Assembly: GCF_016906305.1 (NCBI RefSeq)
Contig: NZ_JADDOL010000006.1
Span: 153,629 to 217,628, forward strand
DNA from: Alloalcanivorax marinus
GTDB taxonomy: Bacteria > Pseudomonadota > Gammaproteobacteria > Pseudomonadales > Alcanivoracaceae
DNA length: 64,000 nt
Direction: 5' to 3'
The notes below the pieces were generated by a model that worked only from the letters and a program-made list of their open reading frames with translations, was not told where the DNA came from and did no database searches. A program made the translations under genes and the position numbers. Below are positions 23,015 through 31,642 of this stretch, one piece after another (position 1 is the stretch's first letter; each line of letters begins with the position of its first letter).

Positions 23015-23715
23015 GCCAAGCCAACGTCGACAGCGCCGAAATCGCCAAATTCAACGCCCTGGCGGAACGCTGGTGGGATCCGAATTCCGAGTTCCGGCCG
23101 CTCCACGAGATCAATCCGCTGCGCCTCAACTACATCGACGAGCGCCTCAGTCTGCCCGGCAAGAAGGTGATCGATATCGGCTGCGGCGGCGGTCTGCTCT
23201 CCGAGGGCATGGCCCGACGCGGCGCCCGGGTCACCGGCATCGATCTGGGTGAGGCGCCGCTGGCGGTGGCCCGGCTGCACGCGGAACAGAGTGGCCAGGA
23301 GGTGGAATACCGGCAGATCGCCGCCGAGGACATCGCCGCCGAGCGGGCCGGCCAGTACGACGCCGTCACCTGCCTGGAGATGCTGGAACACGTGCCCGAC
23401 CCGTCTTCGGTGATCCGCGCCTGCGCCACCCTGGTGAAGCCCGGCGGCCAGGTGTTCTTCAGCACCATCAACCGCAACCCCAAGGCGTTCCTGTTCGCCA
23501 TCGTCGGCGCCGAGTACGTGCTGCGCCTGCTGCCCCGGGGCACCCATGAATACGCCAAGCTGATCCGCCCCTCGGAGCTGGCCGGCTGGGCCCGGGACGC
23601 CGGCCTGGAGGTGCGCGACACCACCGGCATGACCTATAACCCCCTGACCCAGGTGTACAAACTCAACCGGGATGTATCGGTGAACTACCTGATGCACGCG
23701 GTGCGCCATGCTTGA
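23011..23715 (+). CDS. ubiG: Ubiquinone 3-O-methyltransferase UbiG
   Basis: Performs both O-methylations of ubiquinone synthesis. 234 residues. The N-terminal signature [29 protein letters not shown], the SAM motif [13 protein letters not shown], and EMLEHVPDP are diagnostic. ATG at 23011 has CCGGAGGA upstream and overlaps the mtaD stop by 4 bp, which favours it over the longer frame. It overlaps mupP by 8 bp. Confidence 0.97.
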   Translation: MSQANVDSAEIAKFNALAERWWDPNSEFRPLHEINPLRLNYIDERLSLPGKKVIDIGCGGGLLSEGMARRGARVTGIDLGEAPLAVARLHAEQSGQEVEYRQIAAEDIAAERAGQYDAVTCLEMLEHVPDPSSVIRACATLVKPGGQVFFSTINRNPKAFLFAIVGAEYVLRLLPRGTHEYAKLIRPSELAGWARDAGLEVRDTTGMTYNPLTQVYKLNRDVSVNYLMHAVRHA

Positions 23716-24370
23716 GGCGGTGTTTTTCGACCTGGACGGCACCCTGGTGGACACCGCGCCGGACTTTTACGTGGTGCTCAACCAGGTGCTGGAGGCCAAC
23801 GGCCGCCCCACGGTGAGCTACGCGGCGGTGCGCGCCACCGTATCCAACGGCGCCCGGGCGCTCACCGAACTGGGCTTCGGCCTGGCCCCCGGCGAGCCCG
23901 GCTTCGACGACTATCTGGACCAGCTGCTGGCCGCCTACGGCCGGCGCCTGGACGTGGACACGGTGCTGTTCGACGGCATGGCCGAGTCCCTCGACTGGCT
24001 GGACCGCCAGGGCCTTCCCTGGGGCGTGGTCACCAACAAGCCGGAGCGCTTTACCCGACCGGTGCTGGCCGGCCTGGGCCTGCTTGACCGGTCGGTGGCG
24101 GTGATCTGCCCGGATCAGGTGCGCGAGCGCAAGCCGGACCCGGAAGGCCTGCTGATGGCCGCCACCGCCGCCGGCGCCAACCCCACCCATTGTCTGTACG
24201 TGGGCGACCACCTGCGCGATATTCAAGCCGGCATCAACGCCAAAATGCGCACCGCCACCGCCGCCTTCGGCTATGTGGATCCGGACGACAACCCGCGCGC
24301 CTGGGCGGCGGATTATTATCTGGAACGGGGCGATGAGCTGCTGCCCCTGTTGCAACGCCTGACGCAGTAA
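23708..24370 (+). CDS. mupP: N-acetylmuramic acid 6-phosphate phosphatase (HAD family)
   Basis: 220 residues. HAD motif [15 protein letters not shown], motif II TNKP, and motif III/IV KPDPEG...YVGDHLRDI. Position directly after ubiG matches MupP of Pseudomonas, which dephosphorylates MurNAc-6-P in the cell-wall recycling route leading to UDP-MurNAc. Phosphoglycolate phosphatase (Gph) is the closest alternative by sequence alone; gene order decides for MupP. Confidence 0.88.
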   Translation: MLEAVFFDLDGTLVDTAPDFYVVLNQVLEANGRPTVSYAAVRATVSNGARALTELGFGLAPGEPGFDDYLDQLLAAYGRRLDVDTVLFDGMAESLDWLDRQGLPWGVVTNKPERFTRPVLAGLGLLDRSVAVICPDQVRERKPDPEGLLMAATAAGANPTHCLYVGDHLRDIQAGINAKMRTATAAFGYVDPDDNPRAWAADYYLERGDELLPLLQRLTQ

Positions 24371-24384
24371 AGAAGGACACCGGT

Positions 24385-25158
24385 ATGGACATCAAAGCGA
24401 TCAATGACCGCGCCGTGGGCTATCAGTGCGCCCCGGACGCCTTCAACAACCGCGTGATCCTGGTCACCGGCGCCGGCGCCGGCATCGGCCGCGCGGTGGC
24501 GCTGGCCCTGGCCGCCCACGGCGCCACCGTGATCCTGCTGGGCCGCACCCAGGCCAAGCTGGAAGCGGTGTACGACCAGATCAAGGCCGCCGGCGGCGCC
24601 GAGCCGGCCCTGGCGCCGGTCAATATGGAAGTGGCGCGCCCGGAGGACTACCGGGAACTGGCCAATCTGTTCGACAAGGAATTCGGCCGTCTCGACGGGG
24701 TGCTGCACAACGCCTCCGTGCTCGGCGACCTGACGCCGCTGGACCGCTATGGCGCCGACACCTGGGATTCGGTGATGCGCGTCAACGTCAACGGCGCCTT
24801 CTATCTGACCCAGGCGCTGCTGCCGCTGCTGCGCCACAGCGAGGACGGGCGCATCCTGTTCACCTCATCCAGCGTGGGCCGCCGGGGCCGTGCCTTCTGG
24901 GGCGCCTACGCGGCCTCCAAGGCGGCCACCGAAAATCTCGCCCAGACCCTGGCGGACGAACTGGAAAACACCAGCCGCATCCGCACCAACACCATCAACC
25001 CCGGCGCCACCCGCACCGACATGCGCGCCCTCGCCTACCCCGGCGAGGACCCGGCCACCCTGAAAACCCCGGCGCAGATCGTGGCGCCGTATTTGTTTTT
25101 GCTGGGCCCGGACAGCGCCGACGTCAACGGCGTCTCACTGGACGCGCAACCGAAATAA
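24385..25158 (+). CDS. yciK: YciK-family short-chain dehydrogenase
   Basis: 257 residues. NAD(P)-binding TGAGAGIGRAVA, NASV at the NAG position, catalytic Ser in FTSSS, YAASK with the catalytic Tyr and Lys, and NPGATRTDMR. The long N-terminal segment YQCAPDAFNNRVILVTG fits YciK. The substrate is unknown. It closes the mtaD-ubiG-mupP-yciK operon, 14 bp after mupP, and is followed by a REP doublet. Confidence 0.9.
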   Translation: MDIKAINDRAVGYQCAPDAFNNRVILVTGAGAGIGRAVALALAAHGATVILLGRTQAKLEAVYDQIKAAGGAEPALAPVNMEVARPEDYRELANLFDKEFGRLDGVLHNASVLGDLTPLDRYGADTWDSVMRVNVNGAFYLTQALLPLLRHSEDGRILFTSSSVGRRGRAFWGAYAASKAATENLAQTLADELENTSRIRTNTINPGATRTDMRALAYPGEDPATLKTPAQIVAPYLFLLGPDSADVNGVSLDAQPK

Positions 25159-25173
25159 GCGCCCCGTCCGATT

Positions 25174-25238
25174 GTAGGAGCGGCTTCAGCCGCGATCAGC
25201 GTCGGTGCCACCGGCATCGCGGCTGAAGCCGCTCCTAC
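25174..25238. repeat. REP doublet 3, after yciK
   Basis: Forward copy 25174-25195 (GTAGGAGCGGCTTCAGCC type) and reverse copy 25217-25238, separated by 21 bp. Confidence 0.88.
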
Positions 25239-25368
25239 AACGATACTGGTGCCGGCCATCCGCCTTTGACTCCCGCGCCATTCCCTTCCGTCCTACCGGC
25301 ATCTTCACTGCCCGGGTGGCGTGCTTTACTCCCTTTATTACCCTCTAAAAACAACAGCAGGGATTATT

Positions 25369-26556
25369 ATGCGCCGATTTTTTCTCATTATTTTTGCAAT
25401 GGTATTCACCGCTTTTTGCGCGGTGAGCGCGCAGGAGCTGCGTCTTACCAATGAGCAGCGCGCGGCCATGGAAAAACTGCTGCCCGGGGTCACCATCGAT
25501 GATCGACTGGTAAAAGGGCTCTCGGATATTTTCTATTCCCGGGACATGCCGGTGCGGGTGCGCCTCAAGGCCATCGCCAAGCTGGTGGGCATCGACCAGA
25601 TGCCGCCGGGTACCGCCCTGAGCCGCAAAATCTGTATCTGGGACATCGCCGGCCGCGCCGGCCCGGTGTTCCAGGCGGCCATGGACCAGCGCGCCCTGGC
25701 CATGGAGTACGGCGTCAATCTGGAAATGGTGCCGTTCACCAACGAGACCGTGATGGTGGAGGAGCTCAAGGCGGGCCGCTGCGACGCGGCGCTGATGAGC
25801 GGCTTCCGCGCCCGCCTGTTCAACAAGTACACCGGCACCATCGATTCCATCGGCGGCGTGCCGGACAACCAGCACATGCGCACCCTGCTGCAGGTGCTCG
25901 CCCACCCCAGCCAGGCGGACAAGATGGTGCAGGGCGAGTACGTGATCATGGGCATGTTCTCCGGCGGCGGCGTGCACATCTTCGTCAACGACAAACAGAT
26001 CAGTTCCCTGGCCAAGGCCGCCGGCAAGAAAGTGGCGGTGCTCGACTACGACCAGACCCAGGCGGAAATGGTGGCCGGCATCGGCGCCACGCCGGTGCCC
26101 TCCGACATCGTCAGCGCCCCCAACAAGTTCAACAACGGCGTGGTGGACATTCTCGCCGCGCCGCTGGTGGCCTATGAGCTGCTGGAGCTCTACAAGGGCA
26201 TGGAGCCCAAGGGCGGCATCGTCGACTACCCCATCGCCCAGCTCAGCATGCAGCTGGTGGGCCGGCTGGATAAATTCCCCAACGAAATCGCCCAGCTGAT
26301 CCGGGAGGCGTCGTTCGAGGCCTACGATCAGGTGCGCGAGCGGGTCAAGGTGGAGGAAGACCGGGTGCCGAAACGCTGGTGGATCCATATCCCCGACGAC
26401 GAGCGCCGCGTCTACGAGAGCATGATGCAGGACGCCCGCGACGTGCTCCGCAAGGAAGGCTACTACAGCGGCGACATGCTGGATCTGCAGAAGCGCATCC
26501 GCTGCAAGTTCGACGGGTCCCGGGGTGAGTGCGCCGGCGCGGGGGGCAATGGATGA
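25369..26556 (+). CDS. AdeT1_2/TatP-like periplasmic solute-binding protein (paralogue 1)
   Basis: 395 residues with a signal peptide ending VSA|QEL. The core (from ICIWDIAGRAGP, about residue 85) is shared with three other genes here: YTNE-VMVEELKAGRCDAALM, YTGTIDSIGG, GKKVAVLDYD, FNNGVVD, ELYKGM-P-GGI-DYP, and a C-terminal RCKFDGSRGEC. I assign it to the AdeT1_2 family of putative TRAP-type binding proteins from memory of the family. An extra N-terminal segment of about 60 residues (QELRLTNEQ...) is absent from the paralogues. ATG 25369 was chosen because a signal peptide begins there. It is coupled by ATGA overlap to paralogue 2. The ligand is unknown; the neighbourhood suggests a hydrophobic one. 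Confidence 0.78.
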   Translation: MRRFFLIIFAMVFTAFCAVSAQELRLTNEQRAAMEKLLPGVTIDDRLVKGLSDIFYSRDMPVRVRLKAIAKLVGIDQMPPGTALSRKICIWDIAGRAGPVFQAAMDQRALAMEYGVNLEMVPFTNETVMVEELKAGRCDAALMSGFRARLFNKYTGTIDSIGGVPDNQHMRTLLQVLAHPSQADKMVQGEYVIMGMFSGGGVHIFVNDKQISSLAKAAGKKVAVLDYDQTQAEMVAGIGATPVPSDIVSAPNKFNNGVVDILAAPLVAYELLELYKGMEPKGGIVDYPIAQLSMQLVGRLDKFPNEIAQLIREASFEAYDQVRERVKVEEDRVPKRWWIHIPDDERRVYESMMQDARDVLRKEGYYSGDMLDLQKRIRCKFDGSRGECAGAGGNG

Positions 26557-27599
26557 AAGCGCTTCCCCTCTCCACCCTGCTGATCCTGGTCGCGGCCCTG
26601 GCCGGTCCGCTGGCCGGGTCCGCCGGCGCTGACGAGCGCCCGCTGCGCGAACGCCTGGCCGACCGGCGCAACGTGGACATCTGCATCTGGGATCTGGTCG
26701 GCCGCCACGGCCCGATCTTCACCGCCGCCCAGGACCAGACCACCCGCTTCCTCCAGTACGGCATCACCGTCAACCTGGAGCCCTACACCAACGAGGCGGT
26801 GATGGTGGAGGAACTCAAGGCCGGCCGCTGCGACGCCGCCCTGATGACCGGCATGCGCGCGCGCCTGTTCAACCAGTACACCGGCACCATCGATTCCATC
26901 GGCGGCCTGCCCACCCAGGAGCACCTGCGCATGCTGCTCAAGGTGCTGGCCGATCCGCGCTCGGCGCCGCGCATGACCCAGGGCGAGTACGTGATCCTGG
27001 GCGTGGCGCCCGCCGGCGGCGCCTACATCTTCGTCAACGACAAGCGCATCAATACCCTGGGCAAGGCCGCCGGCAAGAAGGTGGCGGTGCTGGACTACGA
27101 TCCGGTGCAGGCGGAAATGGTCGGCGACCTGGGCGCCGCGCCGGTGCCCACCGACATCGTCCACGCCCCGGGCCTGTTCAACAACGGCGTGGTGGACGTG
27201 CTGGCCGCGCCGCTGGCCGCCTACCAGCTGATGGAGTTGTACAAGGGCATGGACCCGGACGGCGGCATCATCGACTACCCGCTGGCGCAGATCACCCTGC
27301 AGCTGGTGGGCCACAAGGACCGGGTCAGCCCGGAGCTCGCGCAGATTACCCGGGAGCTGTTCTTCCAGAGCTACGACGACTTCCTGGGCCGGGTACGCCA
27401 GGAAACCAAGGTGGTGCCCCAACACTGGTTCGTGACCATCCCCGACGAGGACAAGCGGGAGTACGAGGTGATGATGCGCGAGGCGCGTCAGGAGTTGCGT
27501 GAGCGCGGCTACTACAGCGCCGACATGCTGGCGCTGCAGAAGAAGATCCGCTGCAAGCTGGATAACACCCGCGCGGAATGTTCCGCCCCCGTCCAATAA
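26553..27599 (+). CDS. AdeT1_2/TatP-like periplasmic solute-binding protein (paralogue 2)
   Basis: 348 residues with a signal peptide ending near AGA|DER. It is very close to paralogue 1 over the core (ICIWDLVGRHGPIF, EELKAGRCDAALMTGMRARLFN, GKKVAVLDYDPVQAEMV, FNNGVVDVLAAPLAAYQLMELYKGM). It has the same conserved cysteines: CIW, AGRCD, and the terminal RCK...AEC pair. The ATG at 26553 overlaps the previous stop (ATGA), indicating a tandem duplication that stayed in one operon. No permease or lipoprotein gene follows directly, so it must share the permeases encoded 4-9 kb downstream or elsewhere. Confidence 0.78.
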   Translation: MKALPLSTLLILVAALAGPLAGSAGADERPLRERLADRRNVDICIWDLVGRHGPIFTAAQDQTTRFLQYGITVNLEPYTNEAVMVEELKAGRCDAALMTGMRARLFNQYTGTIDSIGGLPTQEHLRMLLKVLADPRSAPRMTQGEYVILGVAPAGGAYIFVNDKRINTLGKAAGKKVAVLDYDPVQAEMVGDLGAAPVPTDIVHAPGLFNNGVVDVLAAPLAAYQLMELYKGMDPDGGIIDYPLAQITLQLVGHKDRVSPELAQITRELFFQSYDDFLGRVRQETKVVPQHWFVTIPDEDKREYEVMMREARQELRERGYYSADMLALQKKIRCKLDNTRAECSAPVQ

Positions 27600-27615
27600 A
27601 AGCCGACCGCCTAAA

Positions 27616-27686
27616 TCGCGGTCGAACGACCGCTCCTACAATGGGTTATCCCGGTCGGATCGTAGGAGCGGACCTCCGACCGCGAT
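27616..27686. repeat. REP doublet 4, divergent stem
   Basis: Reverse copy 27616-27639 and forward copy 27662-27686, each beginning or ending GTAGGAGCGG but with a different stem (CGGTCG/CGACCG). It lies between the convergent binding-protein and ABC1-kinase genes. Confidence 0.75.
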
Positions 27687-27698
27687 CCCCCGCCCCGC

Positions 27699-29066
27699 TC
27701 AATGCAGCGGTTCGTCGCTGCCCGGCAACTGGTCCAGGGCGCCGAACATGTCCACGCGGCCGTCGCTGAACATGTCCAGCTCCGGGGCCAGCGCCTGCAC
27801 ATAGCGATCAAAATACAGAAACTGCTTGAGCAGCAACGCGAACTCCCGGGGGAAACGGATGCCGTGGCCCTCGCCGATGCGCACCAGATCGGTGAGCAAC
27901 TGGTTGACCTCCCGGTCGTTGCGGTCCGCCTGCACCAGGGAACTGGCGTCCACGTCGGTGAGCCGTTCCTGCAGGGCGCCGATATCCCGGGCCAGGGCCG
28001 CCACGTCCACTTCTTCCCGGGTCATGCCGACCATGGCCATGGCCCGCGCCATGCCGTCCACGTCACCGTGGCCGATGGCCTCGAACAGCTCCATCATGCC
28101 GGCCCAGGTCTCGCGGCGGATGCGCCCGACCATGCCGAAGTCGATAAAGCCCACGCGCCCGTCTTCCAGCAGCATCAGATTGCCGGCGTGCAGGTCCGCG
28201 TGGAAGAAATCGCAAAGCATCAGGCTGGAGAACCAGGTGTTGAGCGCGGTGATCAGGGTGCCCGCCGGGTCGTCGGTGTAGGCGCGCAGCACCTCCAGGT
28301 CGGTGAGCGGCACGCCGTGGAAGCGTTCCATGGTCAGCACCCGGGCGGTGGTATGGGTGCCCACCGGACGGGGCGCCACCACCGCGGTGTTGCCGCTTTC
28401 CGCCAGGAACCGGTTGAACGCCTCCAGATTGCGGGCTTCCTGCAGAAAGTCGCACTCCTCCAGCATGCCCGCCTGCAATTCCTCGATCACCCCGGACAGG
28501 GCCGACCGGGACAGGCCCGGCGCCAGGGATTCCACCACCCGCGCCGAGAAATAGAGAAAGTTGAAGTCGGTGAGCAGCACATGGCGTACGCCGGGCCGCT
28601 GCACCTTGATCACCACCTCGGCGCCGTTGTGCAGCCGCGCGGCGTGCACCTGGGCGATGGAGGCGCTGGCCAGTGGCTGGGGGTCCACCCATTCATACAG
28701 GGCGCTCAGCGGCTGGCCCAGTTCCCGCTCCACGGTGTCGCGAATGTAGTGGAACGGCATCGGCGGGGTGCGATCCAGGCACTTCTGGAACTCGCTGACG
28801 TACTCCTCGGGGAACAACGACGGGGAACTGGCGATGAACTGACCCAGCTTGATGTAGGTGGCGCCCAGGGACTCGAAGGTGCGCCGCAGCCGCACCGGCA
28901 GCTCGTCGCGGTCGCCGAGCAGCCAGCCCATGCCCTGGCGGCCGACCACCCCCACCGTTTCCATCACGCGCAGAGCGCCACGGGCGGTATTGCGCATCAG
29001 CGCCAGCCCTTCCCGTTCCCGGGTCAGGTCGCCGCGCGCCGCCTTCAGGGTGGATTCCTTGGTCAT
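27699..29066 (-). CDS. ABC1/UbiB-family atypical kinase
   Basis: 455 residues. The UbiB/ADCK hallmarks are in order: KxGQ motif [11 protein letters not shown], Ala-rich nucleotide loop [20 protein letters not shown] with the Lys, the ExD pair in [11 protein letters not shown], catalytic HADLHAGNL, and FIDFGMVG at the metal-binding DFG position. It lacks the long C-terminal membrane helices of UbiB, so it is better called an AarF/ABC1 paralogue. Such proteins act in quinone or other isoprenoid/lipid metabolism; the specific role here is unknown. It stands alone, divergent from the TatT-like gene, within the lipid island. Confidence 0.85.
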   Translation of the reverse strand: MTKESTLKAARGDLTREREGLALMRNTARGALRVMETVGVVGRQGMGWLLGDRDELPVRLRRTFESLGATYIKLGQFIASSPSLFPEEYVSEFQKCLDRTPPMPFHYIRDTVERELGQPLSALYEWVDPQPLASASIAQVHAARLHNGAEVVIKVQRPGVRHVLLTDFNFLYFSARVVESLAPGLSRSALSGVIEELQAGMLEECDFLQEARNLEAFNRFLAESGNTAVVAPRPVGTHTTARVLTMERFHGVPLTDLEVLRAYTDDPAGTLITALNTWFSSLMLCDFFHADLHAGNLMLLEDGRVGFIDFGMVGRIRRETWAGMMELFEAIGHGDVDGMARAMAMVGMTREEVDVAALARDIGALQERLTDVDASSLVQADRNDREVNQLLTDLVRIGEGHGIRFPREFALLLKQFLYFDRYVQALAPELDMFSDGRVDMFGALDQLPGSDEPLH

Positions 29067-29427
29067 GTGTACTCCGTTCAGTTACCGATCCGCTCGTCGA
29101 TGTCGTCCTCCTTTTTATTGTTTTTCGGACAGCTCTTTCGAAAACAGGCGTTCACCGCCTCACGGCCGCCCCCGCCTTCCGCCAACGCCTTGAAAATCAA
29201 GGCATACAGCCCGCCTGCCCGGCCGGTTCCATGAAGGCATTGACTATTTTGACAGTAGAGCCGAGACGCAGGGTCATTATCACCGGCGTGCCGCAAAACG
29301 ATGATCTCAAGGCTAGCATCATGTTTGTAATGACTTACAGGCATTTATGTAATTGGCGCTTGTGCCAACTCAGAGCCTTTCTGTAATGTTGCCCGCGCCG
29401 AGAGAACAATAAAAAGGAGCTCATGGA
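29067..29427. other. 361-bp intergenic region between ABC1 kinase and TatT-like gene
   Basis: AT-richer than its surroundings. It must hold divergent promoters for the ABC1-kinase gene and the TatT-like operon, but I cannot fix them; TTGACTATTTTGACA near 29233 is a -35-like stretch without a clear -10. An 88-codon minus-strand frame (29078-29344) lacks a ribosome site and protein-like composition. Confidence 0.5.
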
Positions 29428-30450
29428 ATGCGTTCTCTACTCGATAAGATCATCCGTTCCTCGCGTCTTGTGCTGGCGGGGGGGATGGTTGTCGCGCTCT
29501 CCGGCTGTGCCATGATCTGGAAAAGCACCGGTGACATCCTGGTCACCTTCGGTGAAGCCGAAATGGCCCCCTATCTGTTTACCTACGACGATATCCGCAT
29601 GGGCTGCATGACCGGCGAGGCACAGACTCCGCTGCTCATGTCCTTCGCCGAGGTCGGCTCCTGGCCCGAAAAACTGGGTGTGCTCACCTTCACCACCGCC
29701 GCCGTGTGCATGCAGCAGGAGGCTCTCGAGCAGGAACTGCGTTACCACCGCGAAGTCCGCGCCGGCAACGTGGCCAGCGCCCAGGACGCCCGCATCGCCC
29801 AGAAGCGCCTTTCCGCGGTCGCCGCCAAGCGGCTGTACAAGGCCTACACCCTGATGAACGAGAAGTTCGGTCCGCTGGAAGAGGGTCAGTGCCCCTACCT
29901 GCGCAAGGACCTGGATGAACTGGTGTGGCTGGTCGGCAACATCTCCGGCGTGCAGGCCCTGGTCGCCGATGGCGCCGCCGACGGCACCGTGGGCGTGCCC
30001 CGCGACATCGTCGCCAAGGTCGAGCGCCGCATGAAGTGCCTGGACAACGAGAAATGGTGGGGGGCGCCCATGGGCGTGCGCGCCACCATCTGGTCGATCC
30101 TGCCGCAGCTGGCTCCGGAAGGCGCCGAGCCGTGGAAGGTTCTGCACGAGTCCGAGCAGATGGGCTTCGAGAAGGGCGTCCGCCTGGGCAGCGCCTTCTA
30201 CGCCATGAGCGCCTACAGCAAGGGTGACAACGAGCGCCTGCGCGACGCGATCCGCAACTTCGCCGCCAACGACGACAACGTGGATCCGGACTACCTCATG
30301 ATGGACACCATCGCCGGCGTGCTGGTCACCGGCCTGTCCGACCTGCTGTGGACCGAGAACACCGGCAAGCGTACCCCGATCGGCGCCCTCGGCACCTTCT
30401 GGGATGACGAGGCCGATGAGCCCGAAGTGAACATCGACGACCTGCTTTAA
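29428..30450 (+). CDS. TatT-like lipoprotein (TPAT TRAP-associated)
   Basis: 340 residues. Signal peptide with lipobox LSGC puts the lipid-bearing Cys at residue 27; Ala at +2 fits outer-membrane sorting. The rest looks all-helical and without membrane segments. Its placement directly before a TatP-like binding protein and a fused permease reproduces Treponema pallidum TatT-TatP-TatQM (Tp0956-Tp0957-Tp0958), where TatT is a helical TPR-like lipoprotein. Assignment rests on that order, size and lipobox, not on a motif. AAGGAG 8 bases before ATG 29428 decides the start over the out-of-frame ATG at 29423. Confidence 0.62.
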   Translation: MRSLLDKIIRSSRLVLAGGMVVALSGCAMIWKSTGDILVTFGEAEMAPYLFTYDDIRMGCMTGEAQTPLLMSFAEVGSWPEKLGVLTFTTAAVCMQQEALEQELRYHREVRAGNVASAQDARIAQKRLSAVAAKRLYKAYTLMNEKFGPLEEGQCPYLRKDLDELVWLVGNISGVQALVADGAADGTVGVPRDIVAKVERRMKCLDNEKWWGAPMGVRATIWSILPQLAPEGAEPWKVLHESEQMGFEKGVRLGSAFYAMSAYSKGDNERLRDAIRNFAANDDNVDPDYLMMDTIAGVLVTGLSDLLWTENTGKRTPIGALGTFWDDEADEPEVNIDDLL

Positions 30451-30461
30451 TCCGCACCGTG

Positions 30462-30493
30462 AAGGCGGGACCACCCCGAGCCGGTCCCGCCTT
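30462..30493 (+). other. Intercistronic hairpin between TatT-like and binding-protein genes
   Basis: AAGGCGGGACC/GGTCCCGCCTT, an 11-bp perfect stem with a 10-base loop, followed by ATTCC, not a T run. It could adjust the lipoprotein:binding-protein ratio by partial termination or 3'-end protection. Confidence 0.55.
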
Positions 30494-30525
30494 ATTCCAA
30501 GAAGTATTCGCAAGGAGATACCGTG

Positions 30526-31533
30526 ATGCGCGTTTTCAAGACTTTCGCCCTGGCCGCGGTGGCCTCGCTGGGCCTGAGCGCCCTGTCCCCGGCCCAGGCG
30601 GCGGTGGAACGCAGCCTGTGCGTGTTCGACATCATTGGCGCCAACGGTGACGTGTTCAACGTCATGAAGGACCTCAAAACCCAGGCGTCCGGGTGGGGCG
30701 TCGACCTGAAGCTCAAACCCTATACCGACGAGAAAATCGCCGCCGAGGACCTGAAAGCCGGTCAGTGCGACGGCGCGGTGCTCACCGGCCTGCGGGTTCG
30801 TCAGTTCAACAGCTATGCGGGCAGCATGGAAGCCATCGGCGCCATCCCCACCTACAAGGAACTGAAAACGGTGATGCAGGTGCTGTCCAGCGACGCGCCG
30901 TCCATTACCGAAAAAATGAGAACCGGCAACTACGCCATGGGCGGCATGATTCCCATGGGCGCCGCCTATCTGTTCGTGAAGGATAAGGAAATCGATACCG
31001 TCGGTGAGCTGTCCGGCAAATCCATCTCGGTAATGGAATACGATCCGGCCCAGGCGGAAATGGCGTCCAAGGTGGGCATGTCTCCGGTGCTTTCGGACAT
31101 CACCAACTTCGCCGGCCGCTTCAACAACAACTCCGTGGACATCTGCTTCGCGCCGGTGGTGGCCTACTCCGCCCTGGAACTGTACAAGGGCATGCAGCCG
31201 GACGGCGGCATCATTCGCTACACCCTGGGCATGCTGACCACCCAGATCGTGCTGCGCGCCGACCGTTTCCCGGATGGCTTCGACCAGAAGTCCCGTGAGT
31301 TCATGTTCAGCCAGTTCGACCGCGCCATGAACGTGATCCGCAACGCGGAAAACGAAGTGGACAAGAAGTGGTGGATCGACATCCCCGAGCAGGACAAGCT
31401 GCGCTACGACGAAATGCTCCGCGAAGCGCGTCTGGAAATGACCGAGGACGGTATCTACAACAAGGACCTGATTTCCCTGCTCAAGAAAGTACGTTGCAAG
31501 TACGAGCCCTCCCGGGCCGAGTGCACCCTGTGA
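30526..31533 (+). CDS. AdeT1_2/TatP-like periplasmic solute-binding protein (paralogue 3)
   Basis: 335 residues, signal peptide ending AQA|AVE. Shared core: LCVFDIIGANGDVF, EDLKAGQCDGAVLTGLRVRQFN, FNNNSVDICFAPV, ELYKGMQPDGGI, and terminal VRCKYEPSRAEC. It is more divergent from paralogues 1 and 2 and closest to paralogue 4 (AAEDLKAGQCD is shared). This is the copy in the complete lipoprotein-binding protein-permease unit, so it is the most likely functional partner of permease A. The ATG at 30526 lies 8 bases after AAGGAG; a GTG sits one codon earlier. Confidence 0.78.
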   Translation: MRVFKTFALAAVASLGLSALSPAQAAVERSLCVFDIIGANGDVFNVMKDLKTQASGWGVDLKLKPYTDEKIAAEDLKAGQCDGAVLTGLRVRQFNSYAGSMEAIGAIPTYKELKTVMQVLSSDAPSITEKMRTGNYAMGGMIPMGAAYLFVKDKEIDTVGELSGKSISVMEYDPAQAEMASKVGMSPVLSDITNFAGRFNNNSVDICFAPVVAYSALELYKGMQPDGGIIRYTLGMLTTQIVLRADRFPDGFDQKSREFMFSQFDRAMNVIRNAENEVDKKWWIDIPEQDKLRYDEMLREARLEMTEDGIYNKDLISLLKKVRCKYEPSRAECTL

Positions 31534-31555
31534 TCCGTTGACACGATCGCCAACC

Positions 31556-31577
31556 GCGGGGCCCTTCCGGGCCCCGC
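31556..31577 (+). terminator. GC hairpin before permease A
   Basis: GCGGGGCCC-TTCC-GGGCCCCGC stem followed by ATTTCTG. It has a weak T tract, so it is probably a leaky terminator that lowers permease expression relative to the binding protein. Confidence 0.5.
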
Positions 31578-31642
31578 ATTTCTGTCCCCTCCGCGCCCCT
31601 TTTTGCCGCTCCTTCGGCGATGAACCAGTAACCGGGTGATAA

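Noticed and set aside
29078..29344. 88-codon minus-strand frame between the ABC1 kinase and the TatT-like gene
   Set aside because: No ribosome site, no recognisable family, and it would fill the only place available for two divergent promoters.
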